Virus record (IMG/VR): IMGVR_UViG_3300047321_000055
Location: 1 to 41,011 of that record
DNA: 41,011 nucleotides
Source: a virus
Reading direction: 5' to 3' (one strand)
Both the position numbers and the translations under genes were made by a program. Positions 14,073 to 23,285 of the stretch are shown here, one piece after another; within the stretch, counting starts at the first letter, position 1; every line of letters starts with the position of its first letter. The notes beneath the pieces are model-generated. The model searched no databases. It had not been told where the DNA came from and worked only from the letters and a program-made list of their open reading frames with translations.

Positions 14073-14398
14073 TCGCCCGCCCTGAGCGACAGTTCTACTT
14101 CCGTTTGGCCGGTTACCTGGGTGCGCGTTCTGTTGCCCACCTACTCGCTGACATGTCGTCCCGTGAACTCACGGAATGGATTGCGTACGAGAAGGTAACC
14201 GGCCCGTTGGATGCGCGGCTTCGCGGTGACATTTCTGCGGGCATTGTCGCGGCCACGGTGAGCAATTCAAACGGGAGTAAGAAGCGCGCGAAGCCGTCCG
14301 ATTTTCTGCCGACTTGGTTCAAGCGCAAAAAGAGCCCTGAGGAAATTTGGCGAGACGTCGTGCAGGCGAATGCCGCTTTGGGCGGGTCAATCCAATAG
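13710..14398 (+). CDS. Tail assembly chaperone, -1 frameshift fusion (about 229 aa)
   Basis: The frame that continues from 14069 to 14398 has no good start codon or ribosome site of its own, and its coding starts upstream of the short-form stop. The heptamer GGGAAAC at 14063-14069 is in the correct phase (G GGA AAC) immediately before the TGA at 14070. A -1 slip gives ...TGN-LIARPERQFYFRLAGYLG... continuing through DMSSRELTEWIAYEKVTGPLDARLRGDI to ...NAALGGSIQ. The fusion should coat the tape measure during tail assembly, as in lambda gpGT. Confidence 0.85.
14063..14069 (+). promoter_or_regulatory. Programmed -1 ribosomal frameshift site GGGAAAC
   Basis: The heptamer is in X XXY YYZ register with the zero frame and abuts its stop codon. 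It lies in the tail chaperone gene, where such slips are a conserved feature of long-tailed phages. Confidence 0.85.
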
Positions 14399-14422
14399 TG
14401 CGCGACGAGAAGGGGGGTGCCC

Positions 14423-16267
14423 GTGGCCACGCTTGCATCACTTACTGTGGCGCTGGGCATTGACACGGATCGGCTAGCGGCGGGTGTTCGTACTGCTGCG
14501 CGTCGGCTGGAAACAATTCGTATTGAAGCGGAGCGGGTTGGTCGGCAGGCTGATGCGTCGTTCCGTCGTATGGGCAACAGCGCACTAGGCGCAGCGGGTC
14601 GAATCGGTGACCGACTAGGCGGCTCGTTCGTCTCGCTGGGCAATGCCGCGAAAAGCGGTGTCAAGCCTGCGCTGATGGGCATGGCTGGTCTGGCGGGTGG
14701 TGCGGTCGCTGCGTCGGGTGCGCTTGCTGCTGTGCCGCTTGCCATGGTTGGTATCGGTGTCGCTGCGGCAGCGCAGAACAAGCAAGTGCAGACGGCGTTC
14801 AGCGGGTTGAAGGACCACGTCACCAAAACGATGCAATCGCTTGCCGCGCCGTTGGTCAAGCCGCTTGCCGAAGCCGCGAAGCAGCTACAGGGAATCTTTG
14901 ACGATTTGGCCCCCGCGCTGGGCAACATCTTCAAGAATGCCGCACCGCTGATTCAGCCGCTGGTCGCTGGTCTCGGTGAGCTAGTCAAGGGCATCATGCC
15001 GGGGCTACAGGCGGTCATGGAGAACGCTGGCCCGCTCGTTCAGGGGCTAGCTCAGGGGCTCGGTGCGCTGGGTCAGGGGCTCGGTGGGCTGTTCAGTGGT
15101 TTGTCGGCTGGTCTCGGTGAGGCCGGGGGTGTGCTGAGTTCGCTGTTCGGCGCAATTGGCGGAATCCTCCCCGTTCTCGGTCAGCTACTGGGGCAGATCC
15201 TGAAGTTCGCCGGCCCGGTGCTGGCAAAACTTCTCGATGGCCTGGGGCCGATCATTGCGCAGCTCGGTTCCGCGCTTATGCCGGTGATTGCCGCGCTGGG
15301 ACCGGTGCTTGATGGGCTAGTTGACGCGATTTTGGCGCTGTTGCAGGCGGTTATGCCGCTGATCCCGCCGATTATGCAACTTGTCATTGCGCTTCTGCCG
15401 GCGCTTATGCCGATTATTACCGCGCTGGTGCCTCTGTTTGACGCGTTGGGGCAGGTAATCACGGCGCTCGTCCCGATCCTGACGCCGATTATTGCCCTTG
15501 TGGGACAGTTGGCAATGATTCTCGGTAACGAAATTGCGCAGCTCATCACGACGGTTGTCGTTCCGGCGCTTCAAGCTATCGCCGCACTGCTGAGCGGTGA
15601 CTTTTCGGGTGCCTGGGAGTTGGCAAAGAAGGCGGTTACCGGCGCCCTTCAGTTTATGAAGGACCTAGTTATCAAGTTCCCCGGTCAGGTCGTTGACGCG
15701 CTCGCGCCTTTGGGTAGCAAGCTGTGGGAGTTGATGAAGAAGGCGGGTAACCGGTTCCTAGACGCTGCCGGTGACTGGATCGCTAAGGCTGTAGCGAAGG
15801 TGCGGGAACTTCCCGGCAAGGCTAAGACGGCGCTGGGCAACCTTGGCGGTGCGCTGAAGAACGCCGGTATCGAATTGATCCGTGGGTTCATTCGCGGCAT
15901 CAGCTCGATGTTCGGTTCTGTCAAGAGCAAGCTTGGTGACCTGACGTCCAGCCTCACAAGTTGGAAGGGTCCGGAGTCGCTTGACAAGAAGATCCTTACG
16001 CCTGCCGGCCGAATGGTTATCGGTGGCTTTATGGCTGGTATTGACCGGTCGGTTCCTGCACTGCGTTCGCAGCTTCAGGGGCTTACGGGTGATCTGCCGG
16101 GCATGGCCATGGACGTTAACCCGCAGGGTGTGTTCCGTTCTGCGACCCGCACTGATCAGCGCCTGGCGCTCGACGTCACGGGGTCGGACGAGGACATGAA
16201 GCGGCTAATCCGCCGCATCGTTAAGACGCAGGGGCGCGGCAACGTGCAGACTGCGTTCGGTTACTGA
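14423..16267 (+). CDS. Tape measure protein (614 aa)
   Basis: The protein starts with LTVALGIDTDRLAAGVRTAARRLETIRIEAERVGRQADASFRRMG, a usual tape-measure N terminus. It has hydrophobic Gly/Ala/Leu-rich stretches and regularly repeated helical segments (for example LGPVLDGLVDAILALLQAVMPLIPPIMQLVIALLPALMPIITALVPL). At about 0.15 nm per residue it predicts a tail near 90 nm. GTG 14423 is preferred over GTG 14417 because the AAGGGGGG ribosome site is then correctly spaced. No lysozyme-like domain is visible. Confidence 0.92.
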   Translation: MATLASLTVALGIDTDRLAAGVRTAARRLETIRIEAERVGRQADASFRRMGNSALGAAGRIGDRLGGSFVSLGNAAKSGVKPALMGMAGLAGGAVAASGALAAVPLAMVGIGVAAAAQNKQVQTAFSGLKDHVTKTMQSLAAPLVKPLAEAAKQLQGIFDDLAPALGNIFKNAAPLIQPLVAGLGELVKGIMPGLQAVMENAGPLVQGLAQGLGALGQGLGGLFSGLSAGLGEAGGVLSSLFGAIGGILPVLGQLLGQILKFAGPVLAKLLDGLGPIIAQLGSALMPVIAALGPVLDGLVDAILALLQAVMPLIPPIMQLVIALLPALMPIITALVPLFDALGQVITALVPILTPIIALVGQLAMILGNEIAQLITTVVVPALQAIAALLSGDFSGAWELAKKAVTGALQFMKDLVIKFPGQVVDALAPLGSKLWELMKKAGNRFLDAAGDWIAKAVAKVRELPGKAKTALGNLGGALKNAGIELIRGFIRGISSMFGSVKSKLGDLTSSLTSWKGPESLDKKILTPAGRMVIGGFMAGIDRSVPALRSQLQGLTGDLPGMAMDVNPQGVFRSATRTDQRLALDVTGSDEDMKRLIRRIVKTQGRGNVQTAFGY

Positions 16268-16282
16268 TAGAGGGGTGGGTCA

Positions 16283-19200
16283 GTGGTCTTTCCGCTGGAC
16301 ATTCGTACTGAGCTACTGCTAGGCGGCGTGTGGTCGGACATTAGCTCTGACGTCTACGTGCGCGACGCTAAACAGATCACGTACGGGAAGCGTGACCAAG
16401 GGCAGTCCGCTGACCCTGCCCGCCTGTCGCTGACGCTGAATAACAAGGGCGGGCGCTACAGCCCGCGCAATGCCATGTCCGACCTGTACGGGAAGATCGG
16501 CCGCAACACTCAGATGCGGGTTTCTGTGCCGGCGCCTGGCAACTATCTCAACTTGGTTGGTGACCCGAACAGTTTCGTTTCGACGCCGGATTCTGGGCCG
16601 CTGGACATTCCGGGGGACATTGATATTCGGGCCGAGATATCGCCCAATTGGTACGGTCCCGACAATCAGATGATCATTGGCAAATGGGAGCCGGCGGGTA
16701 ACCAATGCTCGTGGTTCCTGAAGGTGTATCAGGGTGTGCTCAACTTTCAGCACAGCCTGACGGGTTCGCCTACGAACGTCTGGTCGTATACCCGCTCGCT
16801 GCAAGAGATTCCGGAGCGTGGCGCTGTCCGTGTGACGCTCGACGCTGACAACGGGAATTTTGGGCGCACGGTCCGTTGGTACACGGCGCCTTCCATTGCC
16901 GGCCCGTGGACGCAGCTCGGTCCCGACACGGTCATTGCCGGTGCGGTGGTGCTCGTCAACACGTCGGCTCCGCTGAAGGTCGGCCCGTCGGATCTGACCA
17001 CGGCGAAGCCCGCACGTAAGCCGTTCATCGGACGGGGCTACAAGTTCGAAGTACGAGCCGGCATCGGCGGAACGATCGTTGCCAACCCGGACTTCACCGC
17101 GCAGACAGCGGGCACGACGTCGTTCACTGACGGTGCGGGCTGTGTGTGGACCATGGCCGGCGGCGCTGAGATCCGGGACCGTGACGACCGCTTCGTCGGT
17201 GAGGTTTCGTCGTGGCCGCAGAAGTGGACGCCGGACGAGTCGGACGTGTACGTGCCCGTGGAGGCGAACGGCATTCTCCGCCGGCTGGGGCAGGGGCTGA
17301 AGGCGCTCGATTCCACGCTGAGGCGGCGTATCCCGTCGGGCGACCCCATCGCGTACTGGCCCATGGAGGAATCGCAGTACGCCACGCGCGCGTACTCGCC
17401 TATCGCGGGTGTGGATTCTGCGTCGGTCAGCGGCGTCGAGTGGGCTTCCGCTGATGACCTTCCATCCTCTCAGGCTTTGCCCCGCCTTAAGGCGTCTGGT
17501 GCCATGTCAGCCCCGGTGCCGGTAGCGCCTTCGGGTGAGTGGCATGTGGAGTTCGTGTACAACGCGTACGGGAAGGCGCCGGAGTTCACGGAGCCGCACG
17601 CGGAAGTGATCCGGTTCTCGTCTCCGAACGGCACTGTGCGGAATTGGATTCTGGGTGTCCACAAGGGCGATGCCATGTGGCGTGTCTGGGGCTATGACGC
17701 TGCCGGCAATGACTTGGTGTTCCACACGTTCACGCCCGGTGACGTGCTCAACGAATGGATGCGGCTCCGCTTTTGGGCGAAGGACAACGGCGACGGCACG
17801 TTCAACTTCCGCATCGGTTGGCAGGACACGAGCGGCGAATGGTACGGCTACACGCAGCAACTGACGGGTACCGCTGGGCGCCTGAATAACATCGGTGCGC
17901 AGTGGGGTGCGGGCACGGAGGGTTGGGGCATCGGTCATCTGTCGGTGCTGCCGGTTGCCGGCTCCACCATCTATGACTACTCCGACGATGCGTTCGTTGG
18001 CGATACCGCGTGGAACCGGATTTTGCGCCTGGGCGTTGAAGAAAACGTTCCGGTCGAGCGGATTCACGGGCAGGACATCACGTCAGCGCGCGTCGGTCCT
18101 CAGCGGCCGGACACGCTGATCAACTTGGTTGAGTCTGCGGCTGAGGCTGATGGCGGGTTCATTCTCGAAACCCGGAACCGTGTTGGCCTTGCCTTCCGTG
18201 ACCGGGCGAGCATGTACACGCAGGAGCCGGCGCTGACACTGTCGTACAACTCCCCTGGGTTGGCGCCTGGGTTGGAGCCTATCGACGACGACAGCGCGGT
18301 GCGGAATGACATCGTGGTGCAGCGTGACGGAGGCTCCGCTGGTCGTGCGTATTTGGCCGAAGGTCCGCTGTCGGTGCAGTCTCCGCCGTTGGGCATCGGT
18401 GTCTATGACGAACAGGTGACGTTGTCGTTGGGCGACGACACCCAGCCGGAGCCCATGGCGAATTGGCTGTTGCATCTGGGCACGTATGACGGTGCCCGGT
18501 ATCCGACCGTGACTGTCATGCTGCACAAGCCGGGGGCTGAGGTGCTGATTCCTCAGATTCTCGCGTTGCGTGTGGGCGACATGATCCGGCTCACGGACCT
18601 GCCGGCGTGGCTGTCACACGAGGATGTTGACCTGATCGTTGAGGGCTACAGCGAGACGCTTGACGTGTACCGCTGGGAGATCACGTTCAACTGTTCGCCC
18701 GGTGGCCCGTGGGATGTGGCGCAGGTTGGCAACGTCAAGGCTGACACTGACGGCACGGTCCTAGCTACGCCTGCCGGCACGTCTGATACTGCGCTCGTGA
18801 CGCAGGTGACTGCCGGTTCGCAGTGGGTCACGAACCCGGCTGAGTTCCCGTTTGATGTGACTGCCGGCGGGGAGCGCATGACGGTTAACTCCATTACTAG
18901 CGCGCTGTCTGACACGTTCACGCGGACGGTTGCCGCTGGGGGCTGGGGCACAGCGGATACGGGTCAGCCCTGGGTTGTGAAGTCGGGTGCTGCCGCTGAC
19001 TTTGATGTTGCGTCGAACACTGGCCGGCACGTGCACAACTCGCGCAACATCTTCCACATCACGCAGGTGGACAGTATTCAGCTAGCCGACGCTGAGCTAC
19101 TGACGAAGGTAACCATGCCGATCATGCCTACGGGTGACGGCATGTACACGTTTTTCATGCTCCGCTCGAATGCGGCTGCTACGAATTACTACTTTGCGCG

Positions 19201-19627
19201 CGTGTTCTTTTCCATCACGGGCACGGCGCAGCTATCGCTACGTAAGCGGAACCCCGCTGAGAGCGTGCTCGCCACGCAGACGGGAACCATTCCGCACGTG
19301 GCCGGTAATTCGTACATGGTGCGTTTTCGCGTGGAGGGGGCGCAGCTTTACGCGAAGGTGTGGAATGCGTCCGGCGCTGAGCCTGCCGGGTGGATGGTGA
19401 CGGCGACGGACACTGACGCTGCCGTTCCTGCGGTGGGTAGTCCGGGGCTTCGGAGCGTGGTTGTTACGGCGAACACGAACGCGCTGCCTGTGATTGTCCC
19501 GTTCGACGATATCCAAATTACGAACGCTCAGAAATTCAACGTGACGCGTAGCGCGAACGGTGTCGTCAAGCCTCATCCGGCCGGCGAACCCGTGGCCCTT
19601 GCGCGCCGTGCTATCGCTTCTCTCTAA
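16283..19627 (+). CDS. Large minor tail protein, tail-tip/adsorption (1114 aa)
   Basis: The N-terminal region (about 1-110) resembles actinophage tail-tip proteins that attach to the tube. Two LamG/concanavalin-like beta sections follow: about 100-250 (LDIPGDIDIRAEISPNW...MIIGKWEPAGNQ...WFLKVYQGVLNF) and about 345-570 (DPIAYWPMEES...GEWHVEFVYN). The central part (about 590-810) has a hub-like character, and the C-terminal 200 residues again look like a LamG-type fold. It may combine the functions of distal tail, hub and receptor-binding proteins. GTG 16283 has AGGGG upstream. Confidence 0.85.
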   Translation: MVFPLDIRTELLLGGVWSDISSDVYVRDAKQITYGKRDQGQSADPARLSLTLNNKGGRYSPRNAMSDLYGKIGRNTQMRVSVPAPGNYLNLVGDPNSFVSTPDSGPLDIPGDIDIRAEISPNWYGPDNQMIIGKWEPAGNQCSWFLKVYQGVLNFQHSLTGSPTNVWSYTRSLQEIPERGAVRVTLDADNGNFGRTVRWYTAPSIAGPWTQLGPDTVIAGAVVLVNTSAPLKVGPSDLTTAKPARKPFIGRGYKFEVRAGIGGTIVANPDFTAQTAGTTSFTDGAGCVWTMAGGAEIRDRDDRFVGEVSSWPQKWTPDESDVYVPVEANGILRRLGQGLKALDSTLRRRIPSGDPIAYWPMEESQYATRAYSPIAGVDSASVSGVEWASADDLPSSQALPRLKASGAMSAPVPVAPSGEWHVEFVYNAYGKAPEFTEPHAEVIRFSSPNGTVRNWILGVHKGDAMWRVWGYDAAGNDLVFHTFTPGDVLNEWMRLRFWAKDNGDGTFNFRIGWQDTSGEWYGYTQQLTGTAGRLNNIGAQWGAGTEGWGIGHLSVLPVAGSTIYDYSDDAFVGDTAWNRILRLGVEENVPVERIHGQDITSARVGPQRPDTLINLVESAAEADGGFILETRNRVGLAFRDRASMYTQEPALTLSYNSPGLAPGLEPIDDDSAVRNDIVVQRDGGSAGRAYLAEGPLSVQSPPLGIGVYDEQVTLSLGDDTQPEPMANWLLHLGTYDGARYPTVTVMLHKPGAEVLIPQILALRVGDMIRLTDLPAWLSHEDVDLIVEGYSETLDVYRWEITFNCSPGGPWDVAQVGNVKADTDGTVLATPAGTSDTALVTQVTAGSQWVTNPAEFPFDVTAGGERMTVNSITSALSDTFTRTVAAGGWGTADTGQPWVVKSGAAADFDVASNTGRHVHNSRNIFHITQVDSIQLADAELLTKVTMPIMPTGDGMYTFFMLRSNAAATNYYFARVFFSITGTAQLSLRKRNPAESVLATQTGTIPHVAGNSYMVRFRVEGAQLYAKVWNASGAEPAGWMVTATDTDAAVPAVGSPGLRSVVVTANTNALPVIVPFDDIQITNAQKFNVTRSANGVVKPHPAGEPVALARRAIASL

Positions 19628-19636
19628 GGGGTTCTC

Positions 19637-21244
19637 TTGGTTGCTCAGCCCATTGAACAGTGGCTGCCGGGCATGGACATTACTGCCGGCCGGTTGGAGT
19701 CCATGAATCAGAAGTCGTTTTTCATGGTGACGAACTACGGCGCCGACTCGTCCGGCCTTGCGAACGCCGATCAGGCTATTCAGCTTGCGCTCAATGATGC
19801 GCGTGACAGGGGCGGCGCCTGGGTGCTCGTTCCACCGGGTACGTATCTGATCGGTGCCACGCTGCGCATTTACGCGAACACTCGGCTCACGCTGGCCGCT
19901 GGCGCTGAGTTCCGTCGGAATCATGGCGGCACGATGATTCTCAACGGTGACCTGGGTCAGTCTCTGGGCGGGTATACCGGGAACGGGAACATTACGATTG
20001 AGGGCGGGCTATGGAATATGCGCGCCACCACGCCCGGCATGACCGGCAACGCAATGTGCATCTCGATCGGTCACGCTGCGCACGTCACGATTCGAGACCT
20101 TGAGGTTCGGGATGTTCCCGGCTTCCACGGTATTGAGCTGAACTCGACGAAGCACGCACAGATCATTAACTGTACGTTTCGCGGCTATGTTGATCCGGGC
20201 GGCCGTGCATCGTCCGAGGCTATTCAGATGGACCTTGCGAAGGATTCGGCAAGCTTCGGCGGGTTCGGCCCGTATGACCAGACGCCGTGTGAGGACGTCG
20301 TTGTGCGTGACTGCTACTTCGGTGCCTCGGACACGCCCGGCACGATTCCCTGGCCGCGTGGTGTGGGTTCGCACTCCGGCACGGTTGGCCGCTGGCACCG
20401 CCGCATTCACGTTGTCGACTGCATGTTTGAAAGCCTGTCAGCGCACGCGATCCGGGGCTATTCCTGGGAAGACGTTGTGATCATGGGTAACACCATGCGC
20501 GCGTGCGGCGCCGGCATTGCTATTCGGACGCTCGATACAGCGCGACCGAACGACACGCTGAACACTTCGGGTGTTCAGACGAATGCTTCGCAGACGGCAT
20601 GGGGTTACGTCATTGCGAACAACAACATGCGCGACGGTGGTGCGCTGAACGAACAGATCATCGTGGAAGGCGAGACGACTGGTCGCGCAATCCTGGTAGC
20701 CATTACGGGCAACGTGATTCGTGGTTCGTCTGGCGGGCAGAACGGCATTCGTGTCATGTGGGCTTACCGCGTGACCATCACGGGCAACGTCACGCATGGT
20801 GTCGCTGGGACGGGCATCAGCCTGTTCAACGTGCAGGGTGCCGCTGTGTCGGGCAACAGGGTGCACGACTGCGTCGGTTCTGGCATCACGATGGACACGT
20901 GCACCGAGATGGCGATCACGGGCAACAACGTGACCACGGCTGGCGGTAACGGTATCTACGCCATCGGCGGTAGCTACATCAAGTGGTCGAACAACTTCGT
21001 GCGCGGCGCTGGCAATGCGGGGGATTCGGCTGCTGCCGGCTACCGGGTGTCGACCAGCGTGGACCGAATCGCGATCACGGGCAACACGTACGCGAAGGCG
21101 GGCAGCGGGACCGAGGCGCCGTTTGCGCTGAACATCACTTCCGGCACGAACGTCCGTCGGTACGGCAACGATTGGCTTGGTCAGGGAACCGTGACTGACA
21201 CGTCTACGTCTCCGAACCTTTCGCCGCTCGACTCCGGCGCGTAA
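19637..21244 (+). CDS. Right-handed beta-helix tail spike (535 aa)
   Basis: The protein has an N-terminal pectate-lyase-like entry (NYGADSSGLANADQAIQLALNDARDRGGAWVLVPPGTYLI) followed by many imperfect helix coils with recurring xITGNxx units (TITGNVTHG, AITGNNVTT, AITGNTYAK). Spikes of this fold bind or cleave surface polysaccharide. No catalytic residues can be named. The start is TTG 19637 with AAGGGG just upstream; no ATG or GTG gives a better fit. It is the last structural gene. Confidence 0.85.
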   Translation: MVAQPIEQWLPGMDITAGRLESMNQKSFFMVTNYGADSSGLANADQAIQLALNDARDRGGAWVLVPPGTYLIGATLRIYANTRLTLAAGAEFRRNHGGTMILNGDLGQSLGGYTGNGNITIEGGLWNMRATTPGMTGNAMCISIGHAAHVTIRDLEVRDVPGFHGIELNSTKHAQIINCTFRGYVDPGGRASSEAIQMDLAKDSASFGGFGPYDQTPCEDVVVRDCYFGASDTPGTIPWPRGVGSHSGTVGRWHRRIHVVDCMFESLSAHAIRGYSWEDVVIMGNTMRACGAGIAIRTLDTARPNDTLNTSGVQTNASQTAWGYVIANNNMRDGGALNEQIIVEGETTGRAILVAITGNVIRGSSGGQNGIRVMWAYRVTITGNVTHGVAGTGISLFNVQGAAVSGNRVHDCVGSGITMDTCTEMAITGNNVTTAGGNGIYAIGGSYIKWSNNFVRGAGNAGDSAAAGYRVSTSVDRIAITGNTYAKAGSGTEAPFALNITSGTNVRRYGNDWLGQGTVTDTSTSPNLSPLDSGA

Positions 21245-21255
21245 CTCCCATACGT

Positions 21256-21292
21256 GGGGCAGGTGGTGCATTGCGCGCTGCCTGCCCCTTTT
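21256..21292 (+). terminator. Rho-independent terminator after tail spike
   Basis: GGGGCAGG (21256-21263) pairs exactly with CCTGCCCC (21281-21288), followed by TTTT. It separates the structural genes from the lysis genes and may be only partly effective, since no lysis promoter is evident. Confidence 0.8.
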
Positions 21293-21308
21293 CATTGGAA
21301 GGCTCAAC

Positions 21309-22088
21309 ATGTCTCGTATGACTGGCGCTACTTGGCGCCCGATTCCCGTCAACTTCACGGTCAACGGGCAGAGTTCGGTGCGTGGTGTGGTCATTCACAT
21401 CATGGCCGGCACGCTGGCAGGCACCGACTCGTGGTTCCGCAACCCGAAGGCTCAGGCGTCGAGCCACTTCGGTACGGGCAAGACCGGCGCGCTGTATCAG
21501 TGGGTTGACACGAAGGACCGTGCTTGGGCGCAGGCAGGCGGTAACCGCGATTGGCTCAGCGTCGAGAACGAGGGGCAGGGCGGTGACACGCTGACGGACG
21601 CGCAGGTGACCCGCTGCGCTGAGGTGCTCGCCTGGGCTCACAAGACTCACGGTGTGCCGCTTCAGCTTGCCGCGTCGACCAGCGATAAGGGTCTGGCGTA
21701 TCACGCGCTGGGCGGTTCGGGTTGGGGCGGTCACACGTCTTGCCCCGGCTCGAAGATCGTGGCGCAGCTTCCGGAGATTCTGAAGCGCGCGAAGGCGCTT
21801 GTGGTTCCGCCGAAGCCTGCCGTGCCGGCCAAGCCGAAGTACGAGCCGTTCCCTGGTGCTGCGTGGTTCAAGACGGGCCGGAAGTCTCCCATCGTTCTCG
21901 CCATGCGTAAGCGGCTCATAGCTGTGGGTTGCAGCCGCTACAAGTCGAGCTCCGACCCCGACACGATCGGTTCCGGCGATAAGGCTTCGTACGAGGCGTG
22001 GCAGCGGAAGTGCGGGTTCACGGGCAAGTCCGCTGAGTGGCCACCCGGTAAGACCACGTGGGATGCCCTGAAGGTGCCGAACGTCTAG
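21309..22088 (+). CDS. Endolysin: N-acetylmuramoyl-L-alanine amidase (259 aa)
   Basis: Residues 1-160 form an Amidase_2/PGRP-type domain with likely zinc ligands His30 (VVIHIM), His132 (YHALGG) and Cys145 (HTSCPG). It cuts the amide bond between N-acetylmuramic acid and L-alanine. A Pro/Lys linker (VVPPKPAVPAKPKY) leads to a C-terminal domain of about 75 residues with conserved Trp and Gly (WFKTGRKSPIVLAMRKRL...YEAWQRKCGF) that fits peptidoglycan binding. There is no signal peptide, so release needs a holin, probably from the next genes. Confidence 0.92.
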   Translation: MSRMTGATWRPIPVNFTVNGQSSVRGVVIHIMAGTLAGTDSWFRNPKAQASSHFGTGKTGALYQWVDTKDRAWAQAGGNRDWLSVENEGQGGDTLTDAQVTRCAEVLAWAHKTHGVPLQLAASTSDKGLAYHALGGSGWGGHTSCPGSKIVAQLPEILKRAKALVVPPKPAVPAKPKYEPFPGAAWFKTGRKSPIVLAMRKRLIAVGCSRYKSSSDPDTIGSGDKASYEAWQRKCGFTGKSAEWPPGKTTWDALKVPNV

Positions 22089-22099
22089 GAGGCGGCACC

Positions 22100-22339
22100 G
22101 TGGCTGACCAAGAGCCATTGGGAGTAACCATCAGCGCGCGTGAAATCTATGACCAAATCGTTGGTCTGCGGGATGACGTGCGCTCGCTGGTCCAGTCAAA
22201 CGCTGAGGTTTCCAAAGCGATGGACGATCACGAAACGCGTCTCCGCAGTGTGGAGCGCTGGAAGTACGCCGTACCTACGGCGCTTATCGGTTCTCTTGTC
22301 AGCGCAGGAATCACGATCACTAAGGCAATTGGAGGCTAA
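22100..22339 (+). CDS. Holin-like protein with coiled coil and one TM (79 aa)
   Basis: GTG 22100 has a TAGGAGG ribosome site. The N-terminal two thirds are a charged coiled coil (YDQIVGLRDDVRSLVQSNAEVSKAMDDHETRLRSVERWK) followed by one C-terminal hydrophobic segment (VPTALIGSLVSAGITITKAIGG). This XhlA/DUF2746-like layout is common next to endolysins in actinophages. A role in holin function or its control is inferred from place and topology. Confidence 0.75.
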   Translation: MADQEPLGVTISAREIYDQIVGLRDDVRSLVQSNAEVSKAMDDHETRLRSVERWKYAVPTALIGSLVSAGITITKAIGG

Positions 22340-22528
22340 ATGGGTGAGCACAGCGTAGGCACTACGGGCGTGAAGGCGCTCGCGCTGGGTGCTGCGGCGT
22401 TTGTGTGGGTGCATCGGCGGAAGGTGGGATCGGGCGTGCTGGTCGCGCTGCCGTTCGTCGCCCGGTATTTCCCTGGGTTCCCCACTGATGAAGTGGTCCG
22501 GGTGGTGCGCCTGTTCCTGGGCGCGTAG
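22340..22528 (+). CDS. Small membrane protein, possible second holin (62 aa)
   Basis: It follows the previous gene immediately with a GGAGG ribosome site. The protein has a hydrophobic segment (VKALALGAAAFVWVH), a basic turn (RRKVG) and a second moderately hydrophobic segment (SGVLVALPFVARYF), so it may span the membrane twice. It completes the lysis cassette. The stop codon abuts the GTCACCGACTCCC leader of the next gene. Confidence 0.65.
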   Translation: MGEHSVGTTGVKALALGAAAFVWVHRRKVGSGVLVALPFVARYFPGFPTDEVVRVVRLFLGA

Positions 22529-22573
22529 GTCACCGACTCCCTTCCTGGGTGGCAACACACTCAGCGAAGGGAG
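22529..22573 (+). promoter_or_regulatory. RBS-sequestering leader hairpin, copy 2
   Basis: GTCACCGACTCCCTTC (22529-22544) is followed by the exact complement GAAGGGAG (22566-22573). CTG/CAG extends the stem inside. GAAGGGAG is also the Shine-Dalgarno of the kinase ATG at 22582. Confidence 0.75.
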
Positions 22574-22581
22574 TTCGTACC

Positions 22582-23163
22582 ATGATCCGGTACCGGCATG
22601 TGGGGCTTATCGGGCGTGCGCGCGCAGGGAAGGACAGCGTAGCTAACCGCCTGTCGGAGCGTCATGGCTATCAGCGGGTGGCGTTCGCGGACCGGCTGAA
22701 GGAGGCGGCGCTGAAGGTTGACCCATACGTTGAGGTGTGGGCGGGACCTACCGCGTACCGGCAAATTCGACTGTCGGACGTTGTGCGTGAGCACGGCTGG
22801 GAGGGCGCGAAGCAGTACACGGAAGTTCGCCGCTTCCTTCAGGACTACGGGCAGACCGTGCGCGACCTTGACCCTGACTTCTGGGTGCGTGCGGCACGCC
22901 CGGCTATCGACGCTGCGAATCGCCTGAGCCTGCCGGCTGTCGTGACTGACGTCCGGTACGAGAACGAGGCGCGTTGGCTGCTGGAGCGTGGCTTTGTCCT
23001 CGTGCGGGTGACGCGCCCCAACGCTGGGTTGGCCGGCGACGCGGGCAGGCACGCAAGCGAGACTGAGCTAGCCGACTACATCACGGACATGACCATTGCC
23101 AACACAGGGACGCTGCGCGACTTGGACGCGATCGTTGACAGTCTCCTTCTCCCCCGGACCTAG
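22582..23163 (+). CDS. Deoxynucleoside monophosphate kinase (193 aa)
   Basis: The start VGLIGRARAGKDSVANRLSERHGYQRVAFADRLKEAAL contains the P-loop (GRARAGKDS) and matches phage dNMP kinases, which make dNDPs for phage DNA synthesis. Later RRFLQDYGQTVRDLDPDFWVRAA and PAVVTDVRYENEARWLLERGFVLVRVTRP also fit. It lies after the lysis genes and before the strong terminator, but has the GTCACCGACTCCC leader seen on early genes. The ATG follows GAAGGGAG by eight bases. Confidence 0.88.
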   Translation: MIRYRHVGLIGRARAGKDSVANRLSERHGYQRVAFADRLKEAALKVDPYVEVWAGPTAYRQIRLSDVVREHGWEGAKQYTEVRRFLQDYGQTVRDLDPDFWVRAARPAIDAANRLSLPAVVTDVRYENEARWLLERGFVLVRVTRPNAGLAGDAGRHASETELADYITDMTIANTGTLRDLDAIVDSLLLPRT

Positions 23164-23168
23164 CAACT

Positions 23169-23215
23169 TGCCCCGCACTGACTGGCCTTCGGGTTGGTTG
23201 GTGCGGGGCATTTTT
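23169..23215 (+). terminator. Strong terminator closing the late block
   Basis: TGCCCCGCAC (23169-23178) pairs exactly with GTGCGGGGCA (23201-23210), followed by TTTTT. It isolates the late block from the repressor locus. Confidence 0.93.
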
Positions 23216-23237
23216 GCGTTCCGGGTTGTGCGAACCC

Positions 23238-23249
23238 ACTCACGTGAGT
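23238..23249. promoter_or_regulatory. Operator palindrome 3 (12-bp form)
   Basis: ACTCACGTGAGT, without the central extra base, lies between the late terminator and the putative repressor promoter. Its centre is about 32.5 bp, roughly three helical turns, from the next operator. Confidence 0.7.
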
Positions 23250-23269
23250 AGCCTTCAGTTCTCGGTCCT

Positions 23270-23282
23270 ACTCACGGTGAGT
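23270..23282. promoter_or_regulatory. Operator palindrome 4 (13-bp form)
   Basis: ACTCACGGTGAGT ends four bases before the -35 of the promoter at 23286-23315. A bound protein would touch RNA polymerase there, so autoregulation of the downstream gene is likely. Confidence 0.75.
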
Positions 23283-23285
23283 GCG

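Noticed and set aside
14105-14398. Separate gene for the second tail chaperone part starting at TTG 14105
   Set aside because: There is no ribosome site, and coding clearly begins upstream of it; a -1 frameshift at GGGAAAC explains the frame better.
21644-21656. ACTCACGGTGTGC in the endolysin gene as a further operator
   Set aside because: Two mismatches in one half and fully coding context; probably chance.
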